Shown: positions 1 through 9,432 of the stretch, one piece after another
Numbering within the stretch: the stretch's first letter is position 1
How the letters are laid out: each line of letters starts with the position of its first letter
Origin: Nitrosomonas sp.
GTDB taxonomy: Bacteria; Pseudomonadota; Gammaproteobacteria; Burkholderiales; Nitrosomonadaceae
Direction: 5' to 3'
Assembly (NCBI RefSeq): GCF_021731985.1
Contig: NZ_JAKFWH010000064.1
Coordinates: 1-64,000 of the forward strand
Length of the DNA stretch: 64,000 bases
The notes under the pieces: generated by a model
What the model was told of the DNA's origin: nothing
The model's database searches: none
The model's input: only the letters and a program-made list of their open reading frames with translations
Made by a program: the position numbers and the translations under genes

Positions 1-335
1 GAAAACAAGAAATGAGGGTAATAATGCAAAAAATGATGCGATTCAGGTCAAAATTGGGCAAATTATCGCAATATTACATGATCACTCGGCTTGATCTCTA
101 CTGCGCGATGAGTTATTCAGCGTTTCCCTAGGTTCATCTTTAACTGGAATAATGTGGCGGTCATGCTGCTGCTATAAATAAATACTTGAACTTTTTCAGG
201 AAACGTGTATCTTACCTATGTCTTTTGGATTCAAGTTATTAAATTGTGATGCTTTTGGTTGACCATTTTTCCTTGATATTCGATGGCTACTATGGATTAC
301 CATAGACGTAAATTTTTAATTATTAAGGAAATAAC

Positions 336-539
336 ATGGCAACAGGTATTGTAAAATGGTTTAATGACGCTAAAGGTTTTGGTTTTATTACTCCAGACAA
401 CGGTGGAGAAGATTTGTTTGCACACTTCTCTGCAATCAATAGCAATGGTTTTAAATCATTGCGCGAAGCTCAACGCGTTACCTTTGATGTAACAACAGGG
501 CCTAAAGGTAAACAAGCTTCAAATATTGTGCCTGAATAA
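336..539 (+). CDS. cspA: Cold-shock protein (CspA family)
   Basis: 67 aa [34 protein letters not shown]: canonical CSD with KGFGFI and DLFAHF RNA-binding motifs. Confidence 0.95.
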   Translation: MATGIVKWFNDAKGFGFITPDNGGEDLFAHFSAINSNGFKSLREAQRVTFDVTTGPKGKQASNIVPE

Positions 540-553
540 ATTAGAGTATCAAT

Positions 554-587
554 AACAAAAAACCCCGGATTTCCGGGGTTTTTTGTT
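554..587 (+). terminator. Rho-independent terminator after cspA
   Basis: Perfect inverted repeat aacaaaaaaccccgga-tt-tccggggttttttgtt with flanking A and T tracts, directly downstream of the cspA stop. Confidence 0.9.
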
Positions 588-627
588 GGTGAAACCAAAT
601 AATCATTTCTTTATTTCCTTTAAATCG

Positions 628-1035
628 TTACGGTGCGTGCAACAAATCCGATTTTGTATAGAGCCCGCCAAACAAATCCACCGCCAGGTAAACCAAATCC
701 GCATTGAACTTGGGCATACCATCCTCAAGACAAATCTCTCGTAGTAACCAGTCCGCATTTTCACGTGCTTTTTGCGGCAGGTATTTCTCACGCATCAATT
801 GATACAAAGCATCATGCACCAGCGAACCACGCATGATTTTTTGGGTATCGAAAACCGGCCCGCTGGCGCCATCCCAAGCATAATTCTTTTTGATCGTCAG
901 CAAACCGCTCAAATCGAGATCGATAAATCTGGTCGAGATGGCATGCGGGGGGAGAATATTGGTTGGATACTGGAACTCCTTAAATAAATTGTATTTATAG
1001 TGGCGGCGTTCTTTGTAGCTGATGGTGCGATCCAT
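628..1035 (-). CDS. DUF1353-like (phage-type) protein
   Basis: 135 aa; KKNYAWDGASGP...SLVHDALYQLMR pattern typical of DUF1353. Confidence 0.65.
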   Translation of the reverse strand: MDRTISYKERRHYKYNLFKEFQYPTNILPPHAISTRFIDLDLSGLLTIKKNYAWDGASGPVFDTQKIMRGSLVHDALYQLMREKYLPQKARENADWLLREICLEDGMPKFNADLVYLAVDLFGGLYTKSDLLHAP

Positions 1036-1120
1036 TTTTACCCCTTCTTCGTGAATTAAAAGACAGATTCTAACTCTTCAAAGGCTATTCAAGTACTGTG
1101 CCTAGAACCAGGCCATCACC

Positions 1121-2428
1121 TTAATCAACAGCTTGCCATATTGCTCGCCAAGCTCGGCGGCGCTCGACAGATCTTTGTGCAAGTCTTTCAAAAATGCCAG
1201 GCTGCGCCGTGCCAGACTTTTTCGCTCGGTTTCCGGTTTCCGGTTTATGGCTGATGGCGGCGAGATCGCCGACGGCTTTCTGGGCTTCTTGTTTGTCGAT
1301 GGCTGGCAAGTGGCTGTTGGCCAGCAACTGCTGTAATGCTTGAAGTGCGGTTTTCAGCTCGGCATCGGCAACCTGTTCGATATGATTGCTGACCATACTG
1401 TGATCGCCGAGATTAACGGCGGAATGGTTGATCGACGCGTTCTCGATGTGACGGCTATGATCATTCATGATTTCCACCTTAGGGTTTTCCATAGCTTTGT
1501 TGATAAACTGCGCCAGCAAGCTGTCGTGCTTGTCGCGCAATTCGGTTTCATGGTGATGATGGACTTCGGTTAACTCCAGCTTTTGCGTGAGCAATTGTTT
1601 CTCGTGTTCTCGTTGCAGTAAATTCATTTCCAAAGCCATTTTTTCTTTCACTTCGGCATACACAGCCGCCTTGTCTATGCTGTCATGGCTTTGCGTGCGC
1701 ACCACCACCGATTCGTTTTTGCGCTCCAGGCTCTGGATGACGATATCGCCGCCTTGCTGTTTGATGCTTTCGATCGCGCGCAGCAAGGCTTGCAATTCAT
1801 CCGGGCTATGCGCGATGAAGTCCACGGTGTTCGCGATTTCCTGGTATAGCTTACTGAATTCGCTGGGTTTGAATTCACCTTGCGGCGGGTTGCGCTCGCT
1901 GCGGTCGCGTTGGGTGTAGACGTATTCGCAGTCTACCCGGTCGAATTGCGTTTGCTTGTCCATGCTCCAATTATCGATGATCGCGCCGGTCATTGTTGCA
2001 CCATTAAACCGCGCACCAAGCACCATCGCTTCGGAAAAATCGGCGTCGGTCAAATTGCAATCGCTGCAATCGGCTTCGCTCAAGTCGGCATGGTAAAAGT
2101 TACACTGGGAAAGGTTCAATCCCCGGAACGACAAGCCGCGCAGATTGAGATGGGAAAAATCCCGGTTATCCACTATACCGTCAGTCAATAACAGGCGCAC
2201 TGCTTTGCGTTCCAGCGGTGAACCATATATCCAGGCCAAATGCAGGTTTTTAGCATGGGTGAAATCCGGTTGATGGAACTTGGCAGCGGCAAAACGTGCA
2301 CCCGCCAGATCCGTATCGCTGAAATCGGTATGGGCGAGCGTGGCGCCGGCAAATTGCGTACCGCTCCAGCAACGCCACGCCAACGCATTGCGGTGCAATA
2401 ACGCCAGCATTGGTTCTTCGGATTGCAT
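1121..2428 (-). CDS. Pentapeptide-repeat protein, C-terminal portion (probably frame-disrupted from the upstream ORF)
   Basis: A(D/N)Lxx pentapeptides (ADLSEADCSDCNLTDADFSEAMVLGARFNGA); reading frame blocked by a TAA (2482-2480) just upstream; follows a heptamer repeat tract. Confidence 0.8.
   Translation of the reverse strand: MQSEEPMLALLHRNALAWRCWSGTQFAGATLAHTDFSDTDLAGARFAAAKFHQPDFTHAKNLHLAWIYGSPLERKAVRLLLTDGIVDNRDFSHLNLRGLSFRGLNLSQCNFYHADLSEADCSDCNLTDADFSEAMVLGARFNGATMTGAIIDNWSMDKQTQFDRVDCEYVYTQRDRSERNPPQGEFKPSEFSKLYQEIANTVDFIAHSPDELQALLRAIESIKQQGGDIVIQSLERKNESVVVRTQSHDSIDKAAVYAEVKEKMALEMNLLQREHEKQLLTQKLELTEVHHHHETELRDKHDSLLAQFINKAMENPKVEIMNDHSRHIENASINHSAVNLGDHSMVSNHIEQVADAELKTALQALQQLLANSHLPAIDKQEAQKAVGDLAAISHKPETGNRAKKSGTAQPGIFERLAQRSVERRRAWRAIWQAVD
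1227..1247. repeat. Heptanucleotide tandem repeat (cggtttc x3, last unit cggttta)
   Basis: cggtttc|cggtttc|cggttta read directly near the 3' end of the pentapeptide gene. Confidence 0.95.
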
Positions 2429-3078
2429 CGCGTGGCGATTAAGATACCAACCGAATAACGAATAACGAATAGCTGATAGTTATCGCCACTCCCATTCCTA
2501 CTCCTACTCCCGCTAGCACTAGCACTCCTATGTCCGCTTCCACTAGTACTCTTATTTCCTCTTCCATTATCACTAACACCACCGTTCCCGCTATTGCCGC
2601 TCCCACTACCGCTCCTACCGTCCCCACTATCGTTACCAATCCCGCTCCCGTTACCGCTATCGCTAAATAATGCCACCCAATGATCCGCCAAATCCCGGTA
2701 TTTCAGCGCGACCCAAACTGACAGGCAGGTACTCACTGCAAGCAATAATACGAGAGCGAGGAAGTTGTAGCTACCCTCTGTGGTTGCATTGATCCCGGTT
2801 AGGCTCTTAAAAGCATCATTAATATAGAAAAAAGAAAGAAAATTGAAGATCAACGAAATAATTCCACAAGCACTGCCAAGTATGAAAGCCAATGCCCACT
2901 TGAATATAGTGCGTTGCTTATTGACCCCCATTGTCGCCCGGCAAAATTTGGCGCCGGTCAAATCAGCATTGCTGAAATCGCAGCTTTTCAACTGACAATC
3001 GGAAAAATCCGCGCCGCGCAAATCCTGCCCGCGGAAACTGCGGCCGTTCAAATTCTGTCCTGTGAAATTTTTATCCAT
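2185..3078 (-). CDS. Pentapeptide-repeat membrane protein, N-terminal portion (pentapeptides, two TM helices, Ser/Gly linker), running out of frame after the heptamer tract
   Basis: MDKNFTGQNLNGRSFRGQDLRGADFSDCQLKSCDFSNADLTGAKF, then two hydrophobic segments, then a GSGSGNSGNGG linker; residues after about 2452 are an out-of-frame reading of the next ORF. Confidence 0.75.
   Translation of the reverse strand: MDKNFTGQNLNGRSFRGQDLRGADFSDCQLKSCDFSNADLTGAKFCRATMGVNKQRTIFKWALAFILGSACGIISLIFNFLSFFYINDAFKSLTGINATTEGSYNFLALVLLLAVSTCLSVWVALKYRDLADHWVALFSDSGNGSGIGNDSGDGRSGSGSGNSGNGGVSDNGRGNKSTSGSGHRSASASGSRSRNGSGDNYQLFVIRYSVGILIATRCNPKNQCWRYCTAMRWRGVAGAVRNLPAPRSPIPISAIRIWRVHVLPLPSSINRISPMLKTCIWPGYMVHRWNAKQCACY
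2452..2472. repeat. Heptanucleotide tandem repeat (cgaataa x3, last unit cgaatag)
   Basis: cgaataa|cgaataa|cgaatag read directly at the junction of the two pentapeptide ORFs. Confidence 0.95.
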
Positions 3079-3219
3079 GTGAAGTTGTTAGGGTTAAATG
3101 CTTGAGCCAATCATAGCGAAAATATGGCTCATTGCGGGAAAAATGATAGTGTAATTTCTGGAAAACATGATTGAAGATACGGTAGCATAGCGGCATTCTA
3201 ATAACCGTGATGATTTACT

Positions 3220-4446
3220 ATGCCTGTCAATATTCCTCCTCTAACTCCCGAACAATTGTTGCCCGTTGTGGGCGTAGCCCTTGGTATCGCTGAAGCCGGT
3301 ATCAAAAAGGCGAACCGCAAGGATTTGCTGGTGATGCGGTTGGATGAAGGCGCCAAAGTAGCCGGGGTGTTTACGCAAAACCGTTTTTGCGCTGCGCCGG
3401 TGATTGTGGCAAAGCAGCATTTGGCGCAATCAGCCATCCGCGCACTGGTGGTGAATACTGGGAACGCCAATGCCGGAACTGGGGAGGCAGGGATTCAGCA
3501 TGCTTTGGCGACTTGTTCCGAATTAGGCCGGTTATTGGGTTGCACGACACAGCAGATATTGCCGTTCTCGACCGGTGTGATCATGGAACCTTTGCCGGTG
3601 GATAAGATTATTCAAGGATTGCCCGCCGCGGTATCCAATTGCAAAGCGGATAATTGGTTCAACGCCGTGCATGCGATCATGACAACGGATATCGTGCCGA
3701 AAGCAGCATCGAAGCAGGTCCAGATCGGTGGCAAAACCGTGACGGTGACCGGCATCGCCAAGGGTTCCGGCATGATCCGTCCGAATATGGCGACGATGCT
3801 GGGGTATGTGGCGACCGATGCGGTGATCAGCCAGCCTTTGTTGCAGACAATGGTGCAGTATGCAGCGGACCATTCGTTTAATCGCATTACGGTGGATGGC
3901 GATACGTCGACCAACGATGCGTTCATTGTCGTAGCAACTGGAAAAGCCGGGAATGTGGAGATTACCCGGCAAGACAGCAGCGAATTCGCTCAATTGCAGC
4001 AAGCCGTGACCGCGATTGCCGCCGACTTGGCGAAAATGATCGTGCGTGACGGCGAAGGCGCGACCAAGTTTATTACCGTACAAATCGAAGCGGGCAAGGA
4101 TGCGGAGGAATGTGCCAAAGTGGCTTATGCCATTGCCCATTCACCGCTGGTTAAAACAGCTTTCTTTGCGTCGGATCCCAATCTGGGACGTATTCTGGCG
4201 GCAATCGGATATGCCGGGGTTGATGATCTGGATGTGAGCGGGATTCAATTGTATCTGGACGATGTGCTGGTTGCGGAACAAGGTGGAAGAGCGCCGCATT
4301 ATCGCGAAGCGGATGGGCAGCGCGTGATGAATCAAGCCGAGATTACCATCCGTGTGGTGCTGAATCGCGGTTCCGCTTCTACCACCGTATGGACCTGCGA
4401 TTTTTCTTATGATTACGTTAAGATTAATGCGAGCTATCGCAGTTAA
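3220..4446 (+). CDS. argJ: Bifunctional glutamate N-acetyltransferase / amino-acid acetyltransferase
   Basis: 408 aa; [14 protein letters not shown] autoproteolysis motif and GDTSTNDAF; full-length ArgJ. Confidence 0.95.
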   Translation: MPVNIPPLTPEQLLPVVGVALGIAEAGIKKANRKDLLVMRLDEGAKVAGVFTQNRFCAAPVIVAKQHLAQSAIRALVVNTGNANAGTGEAGIQHALATCSELGRLLGCTTQQILPFSTGVIMEPLPVDKIIQGLPAAVSNCKADNWFNAVHAIMTTDIVPKAASKQVQIGGKTVTVTGIAKGSGMIRPNMATMLGYVATDAVISQPLLQTMVQYAADHSFNRITVDGDTSTNDAFIVVATGKAGNVEITRQDSSEFAQLQQAVTAIAADLAKMIVRDGEGATKFITVQIEAGKDAEECAKVAYAIAHSPLVKTAFFASDPNLGRILAAIGYAGVDDLDVSGIQLYLDDVLVAEQGGRAPHYREADGQRVMNQAEITIRVVLNRGSASTTVWTCDFSYDYVKINASYRS

Positions 4447-4457
4447 GCCAATATCCC

Positions 4458-5330
4458 ATGAATGATTTAGACAAGCTCTATGAGCGGGCGGACAGGCTGC
4501 TCGATCACCTGGAGAAGTTTTTGCCGATTACACAACCGGAACCTGACTGGCAAACGGCGATAGCTTTTCGTTGGCGCAGGCAAGGGAATGCAGGGTATAT
4601 CCAGTCGATTACACATCCGCACCGGATTGCGCTCGATGCATTGTGCGGCATTGACGATCAGAAGCAGCGGATTGACCAGAATACGCAGCAGTTTGTGCAG
4701 GGATTTTCTGCTAATAATGTGCTGTTGACCGGTGCGCGCGGCACGGGTAAATCTTCACTGATCAAGGCATTGTTGAATAAATATGCAGGCGATGGATTGC
4801 GCCTGATCGAGGTGGAAAAGCATCACCTCGTCGATTTGCATGACATTGTGGAAAGGATCTATCAGCGTCCGGAGCGGTTTATTTTGTTTTGTGACGATTT
4901 GTCATTTGAGACCGATGAGCCGGGGTATAAGGCGCTTAAGGTTGTGCTGGATGGGTCGATCGCCACGGTTTCCGATAATGTTGTGATCTATGCTACATCG
5001 AACCGGCGTCATATGGTGCCGGAGTTCATGCGCGATAATCTTGATACGCGGCACATCGGCGAGGAAGTGCATCCGAGCGAGGCGATTGAGGAAAAAATTT
5101 CGTTATCGGAGCGTTTTGGTTTGTGGGTATCGTTTTATCCGTTCGATCAGGATCAGTACCTGGAGATCGTGTGCTATTGGCTGGCTTATTTTGGAATCCA
5201 AGAAATGACCGCATTGGCGCGTACAGAAGCTTTGCAATGGGCTCTGGAACGCGGTTCACGCAGCGGGCGGGTAGCTTGGCAGTTTGCGCGGGATCTGGCG
5301 GGTAGACAAAAATCAGGCTGTGGTAATTAA
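4458..5330 (+). CDS. DUF815-family AAA ATPase
   Basis: Walker A GARGTGKSSLIKA and Walker B FILFCDDLSFE, with ATSNRRHMVPEFM typical of DUF815. Confidence 0.85.
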   Translation: MNDLDKLYERADRLLDHLEKFLPITQPEPDWQTAIAFRWRRQGNAGYIQSITHPHRIALDALCGIDDQKQRIDQNTQQFVQGFSANNVLLTGARGTGKSSLIKALLNKYAGDGLRLIEVEKHHLVDLHDIVERIYQRPERFILFCDDLSFETDEPGYKALKVVLDGSIATVSDNVVIYATSNRRHMVPEFMRDNLDTRHIGEEVHPSEAIEEKISLSERFGLWVSFYPFDQDQYLEIVCYWLAYFGIQEMTALARTEALQWALERGSRSGRVAWQFARDLAGRQKSGCGN

Positions 5331-5338
5331 AATAATTC

Positions 5339-6307
5339 ATGCACCATTTATCTGCACCACTCGCTGAATCAATCCCAATCGTTGAAGTTGTCGCAGCTGT
5401 GATTTTACGGCCAGATGGGCAATTTTTGCTGGCGCGTCGGCCCGGAGGAAAAGTCTATTCCGGTTATTGGGAATTTCCCGGGGGCAAGGTTGAACCGAAC
5501 GAATCGCTGTTGCATGCGCTGGAGCGTGAGCTGTGGGAAGAGCTGGGCATTCACGTTCGTCAAGCCCATCCTTGGTTAACAAGAATTTTTACTTATTCGC
5601 ATGCTACGGTGCGCTTGCATTTTTTTCGTGTGGTGGAATGGGAAGGCAAGCCTTCGCCCAGGGAAAAACAAGGATTATCCTGGCAACAGCCACATCAAGT
5701 TGAAGTTTCTCCTGTCCTGCCTGCCAATGGCCCCATTTTGCAAGCGCTTTTGTTGCCGCCGGTTTATGCTATTACCCAAGCGACTGAGATCGGGATTGAA
5801 CCGGCATTGAAGCAGATTGAACTAGCATTGCAGAATGGCCTGCGTCTGCTGCAAATTCGCGAGAAACAAATGGCGAAAGATGTACTGCGGGAATTTTCCA
5901 TGCAGGTACTTGCTCTTGCGCAGTCTTATCAAGCAAAAGTGTTGATAAACGGCGATGCGGAACTGGCTCGTGAGTTGGGTGCCGACGGTGTGCATTTTGC
6001 GTCATCGCAACTGATGGCATTGTCGTGCCGTCCTGATCCGGAATATGGTTTATGTGGCGCATCTTGCCACAATGTCGAAGAACTTTTTGCAGCAGAGCAA
6101 CTGGGGTTTGATTTTGTTGTGTTAGGACCGGTGCAATCAACGCTCAGCCATCCGGAAATATCGCCACTGGGCTGGAAAAGATTTGCCACGCTGATTCGTG
6201 ATTATTCGTTGCCGGTTTATGCATTGGGCGGACTACATCCGGAAGATTTGCCGATAGCGCAGGAAATGGGTGCGCAGGGTATAGCCATGATGCGTGGTAT
6301 CGTATAA
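5339..6307 (+). CDS. Nudix (MutT-like) hydrolase fused to a thiamine-phosphate-synthase-like domain
   Basis: Nudix box GGKVEPNESLLHALERELWEELGI; C-terminal TIM-barrel ThiE-like segment LQIREKQM...GADGVHF...GPVQSTLSHP. Confidence 0.9.
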   Translation: MHHLSAPLAESIPIVEVVAAVILRPDGQFLLARRPGGKVYSGYWEFPGGKVEPNESLLHALERELWEELGIHVRQAHPWLTRIFTYSHATVRLHFFRVVEWEGKPSPREKQGLSWQQPHQVEVSPVLPANGPILQALLLPPVYAITQATEIGIEPALKQIELALQNGLRLLQIREKQMAKDVLREFSMQVLALAQSYQAKVLINGDAELARELGADGVHFASSQLMALSCRPDPEYGLCGASCHNVEELFAAEQLGFDFVVLGPVQSTLSHPEISPLGWKRFATLIRDYSLPVYALGGLHPEDLPIAQEMGAQGIAMMRGIV

Positions 6308-6344
6308 TTGATTGAAACGATGCAGCGGAAAACTGACTAATGGA

Positions 6345-7481
6345 TTATTCCGTCATTTCATACGTTGCCGGATTGGTGTAAACCGCTACCTGATTCCTGC
6401 CGCCTTTTTTGGCGGCGTATAATGCTTTGTCTGCTCTGTCTAGCAGGGTTGTGCCGATAAACTCGGCATCGGGTGGTTGGGCGGTTAATAAGCTTCTTAA
6501 ACTGGCCATGCCGATTGAAATCGATACATTGAATTGTTTGTCATGAAAATTCAAGGTTGTAGAATAAATCGCCTGGCGTAGACGTTCCGCGATTTCATGA
6601 GCAGCCTGTAGTGTTGTCGTCGGCAGCGCGACGACAAATTCTTCTCCGCCGTAACGCGCCACGATATCACAGGATCTGACTTGCTCTTTGATTAAGCTGA
6701 CCATGTGCCGTAACACCAAGTCACCCGTTTGATGCCCGTACGTGTCATTTACATTTTTGAAATGATCAACGTCAAGAAACATGCAAATCAGATCATCATC
6801 CCAGCGGATACATCTGGCAATCTCATCTTTGAAACGCAAATCGAAATAGCGGCGATTATAAGCTTGTGTTAAAACATCCTGATAACTGACTTCCTTGATT
6901 CTTTGTTGGTTGAGGCAATTTTCTACTGCAACGGCAGTCATGGCTGACAGTTTCTGCAGAAAAAGCGTTCCAACACCTTGTTGGTAGCGGTTAATATCGT
7001 GGCTTAACAACAATAATGCGCCGATGATTCGATCGCTACGTAGCAGTGGCAAGAATGCAGCACTTCGAATTTGAGCTTTATTTTTTAAATTGACTGTCAT
7101 CCAAGGGTATTTTTTTAATACTTCAGTACCCAACATCGGATGACTGACCAATGATTGGATGATCTCCGCATCTTTTAAGGTATCAAGAATCAGTAGTTTG
7201 TTCTCAAAATTCAAACGAGCTTCTTCATCGTGTTCAAAAAACAGGCGTTCGGTATCTCTATGATGATCAACGAGACATAACACAACATCCAGGAGCTGAA
7301 ACCGTGCTATGGTTTGAGATAATAGTAAATCACGCAATTGTTTTGGCGTACTGGCTCCGATAATTTCGAAACCAAAAGTTTCATATAATTCCTGTTTTTT
7401 TTCATTGGCTCTGGCCTGTTTGATTAGATGATCCAGCTTGCGCTGTAATTGGCGATTCTTCTCATAAATCGACTCATCCAT
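6345..7481 (-). CDS. Diguanylate cyclase (GAF/DUF484-like sensor plus GGDEF)
   Basis: RYGGEEFVV active-site motif; RSCD five residues upstream matches an RxxD inhibitory site; GAF-like N-terminus. Confidence 0.9.
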   Translation of the reverse strand: MDESIYEKNRQLQRKLDHLIKQARANEKKQELYETFGFEIIGASTPKQLRDLLLSQTIARFQLLDVVLCLVDHHRDTERLFFEHDEEARLNFENKLLILDTLKDAEIIQSLVSHPMLGTEVLKKYPWMTVNLKNKAQIRSAAFLPLLRSDRIIGALLLLSHDINRYQQGVGTLFLQKLSAMTAVAVENCLNQQRIKEVSYQDVLTQAYNRRYFDLRFKDEIARCIRWDDDLICMFLDVDHFKNVNDTYGHQTGDLVLRHMVSLIKEQVRSCDIVARYGGEEFVVALPTTTLQAAHEIAERLRQAIYSTTLNFHDKQFNVSISIGMASLRSLLTAQPPDAEFIGTTLLDRADKALYAAKKGGRNQVAVYTNPATYEMTE

Positions 7482-7669
7482 TAGATAGACTCATTTGTTT
7501 TATTGTCTTCCAGATTTTTCTCTGGCTCAGGAATTCGGTAAGATTCCTGAGCCCATTGTGACAAATCATTTGTTTTGCACCGTTCAGAACAAAATGGGCG
7601 AAAGCGGCTAGCCGGTTCCCAGATTACATGCTTACTACATTGAGGGCAATTGACTATGCGTTGTTGCAT
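7481..7669 (-). CDS. yacG: DNA gyrase inhibitor YacG
   Basis: [32 protein letters not shown]; four-Cys zinc motif; internal Met chosen as the likely start. Confidence 0.9.
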   Translation of the reverse strand: MQQRIVNCPQCSKHVIWEPASRFRPFCSERCKTNDLSQWAQESYRIPEPEKNLEDNKTNESI

Positions 7670-7933
7670 AAAAGTAGGTCTTTGTTGGGTTGTTAAACAA
7701 TAAGTACTTTGTTTTAGCAAAATATAAGTAGAATAGTTATAAAATCATTGCGCACAGGCATTGATATTGGATTATCTGATATAAACTGCTACTAGGATAA
7801 ATGAAGTCCATCTCCTATTCTTGCAGAAATTTAATATTGTTTCAGCTGTCATTATGATGTTTTTCTGAAGTTTTAAAAACTTCGCACCAGTTGGCTTTAA
7901 TTTTTCAGATTACGTTTAATTTTTACTTAAAGG

Positions 7934-8518
7934 TTGGCAATTCTGGCTACTCGACAAGAACTTTCAGATTTTCTGGCTGGAACCGAGAAGCGCGCCTATA
8001 AACAAGCATTGTTTGCGGTTCATGATGAACATGTGGCATTGGATATTGTGCAAGATTCTATGATGAAGCTTGCGCTGAAATATGCTTCGAAGCCGACGGA
8101 AGAGTTACCACTTTTGTTTCAGCGTATCCTGCAGAATACCATTCGCGATTACTATCGGAGGCAAAAGATCCGTTCATTATGGACTACATTGTTTTCAGCA
8201 TTTACACCCAATGATCAGGACAAGAACCAAGAAGACTTCGATATTCTCGAAACTTTACAGATAAAACCGGAATCCAATTTCACTAAAGAACCTGATGCGC
8301 AGCTAGAAAGATCCCAACTGATTGGTTTAATAGAAAAGGCAATAGAAATTCTTCCGGCACGTCAACGAGAAGCCTTCATACTGCGTTACTGGGAAGAGAT
8401 GAGTTTAGCGGAGACAGCTTTAATTATGAAATGCTCGGAAGGGAGTGTAAAAACCCATTGTTCGCGGGCAGTTCATGCATTGGCAACAATTCTCAGGGAG
8501 AAAGGAGTGAAATTATGA
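7934..8518 (+). CDS. RNA polymerase sigma factor (ECF-like sigma-70 family)
   Basis: Region 2 DIVQDSMMKLAL and region 4 LPARQREAFILRYWEEMSLAETALIMKCSEGSVKTHCSRAVHAL; TTG start; ATGA overlap with the next gene. Confidence 0.9.
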   Translation: MAILATRQELSDFLAGTEKRAYKQALFAVHDEHVALDIVQDSMMKLALKYASKPTEELPLLFQRILQNTIRDYYRRQKIRSLWTTLFSAFTPNDQDKNQEDFDILETLQIKPESNFTKEPDAQLERSQLIGLIEKAIEILPARQREAFILRYWEEMSLAETALIMKCSEGSVKTHCSRAVHALATILREKGVKL

Positions 8519-9084
8519 ACGAACAAGAGCTGGGAAAGGAAATTGCCAGATTTTTAGACTTCGGTGCTGATGAGACTATTAAGCAGAGTACTTTGTATCG
8601 GTTGCAATCAGCCCGTAGAGCGGCTTTGGAGAATTGCCAGCCCACATTGAGGATTATTAATTCAGGTGATGGCACTTCCGTTTACGGCGGACATGGCGAG
8701 CATTTTAATACTGGAAAGCTATTATTGCTGCTGATAGTGCTGTTTACTTTTGCCCTGGTGTCCGCAACTTATTGGCAATTCCTGGAAAAAAGTAAGTCAG
8801 CTATAGATAACACGATACTGGTTGATGACTTGTCGATAGATACGCATATGGGTGATGAATCTGAGCTGGGTGATGAATCATCGCTAGATGCTTATATTGA
8901 CAATGTGCTTAAATTGGTTGATGACTTATCGGTAGACGCACATATTGATAATGAACCTGAACGGATTGATGACATGCCGACAGATGCGCGTATTGATGAT
9001 GAGCCTGAATTGACTGACGAATTACCGATAGATACTCATGTTGATAATAATGAGCTTGATGAATGGTTAGATTCCAATAAATAG
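8515..9084 (+). CDS. DUF3619-like membrane protein with repeated acidic C-terminal tail
   Basis: MNEQELGKEIARFLDFGADETIKQSTLYRLQSARRAAL, single TM helix, position directly after a sigma factor; tail of repeated DDLxxDxHxD motifs. Confidence 0.7.
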   Translation: MNEQELGKEIARFLDFGADETIKQSTLYRLQSARRAALENCQPTLRIINSGDGTSVYGGHGEHFNTGKLLLLLIVLFTFALVSATYWQFLEKSKSAIDNTILVDDLSIDTHMGDESELGDESSLDAYIDNVLKLVDDLSVDAHIDNEPERIDDMPTDARIDDEPELTDELPIDTHVDNNELDEWLDSNK

Positions 9085-9432
9085 TTGTTATCAGGTTGTT
9101 TTTTATTTTCATTTGGTGTCTAGATAGAATCCGGCGAACTTTTCTGGAAAGAATTAAAGCCGTAGTAGCAGCGCGATCCAATCACAAATACAGCGCTGGT
9201 ATCTACGAGTAATTCCAGAAAAATCTAGAAAAAGTTCTTAGACCTTGGTCTAACGGTTACCGGTTAGTATAAAATACGCGTTCATTTGATTGAGCGGAAA
9301 TGATAAAAGCATGTTGTTGAAGAAGCTGTAGCTGTAAGCAAATTCTGCATCAATCCATTTGGTATTTGATCGCGCCTCGCCACTTAATTTTCTAGAGAAA
9401 TTCTTATATTGTCTTTTCTTGCAGCTTAGCGA

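Noticed and set aside
1133-2191. Plus-strand ORFs across the pentapeptide gene
   Set aside because: Antisense to a convincing coding sequence; shadow ORFs
8818-9081. Repeats in the DUF3619-like tail considered as a CRISPR-like or intergenic array
   Set aside because: Repeats are in-frame, degenerate and protein-coding without unique spacers
9118-9260. Partially inverted gaacttttctggaa / ttccagaaaaatctagaaaaagttc sequences considered as a MITE
   Set aside because: Repeats are imperfect and poorly bounded; evidence too weak to call an element
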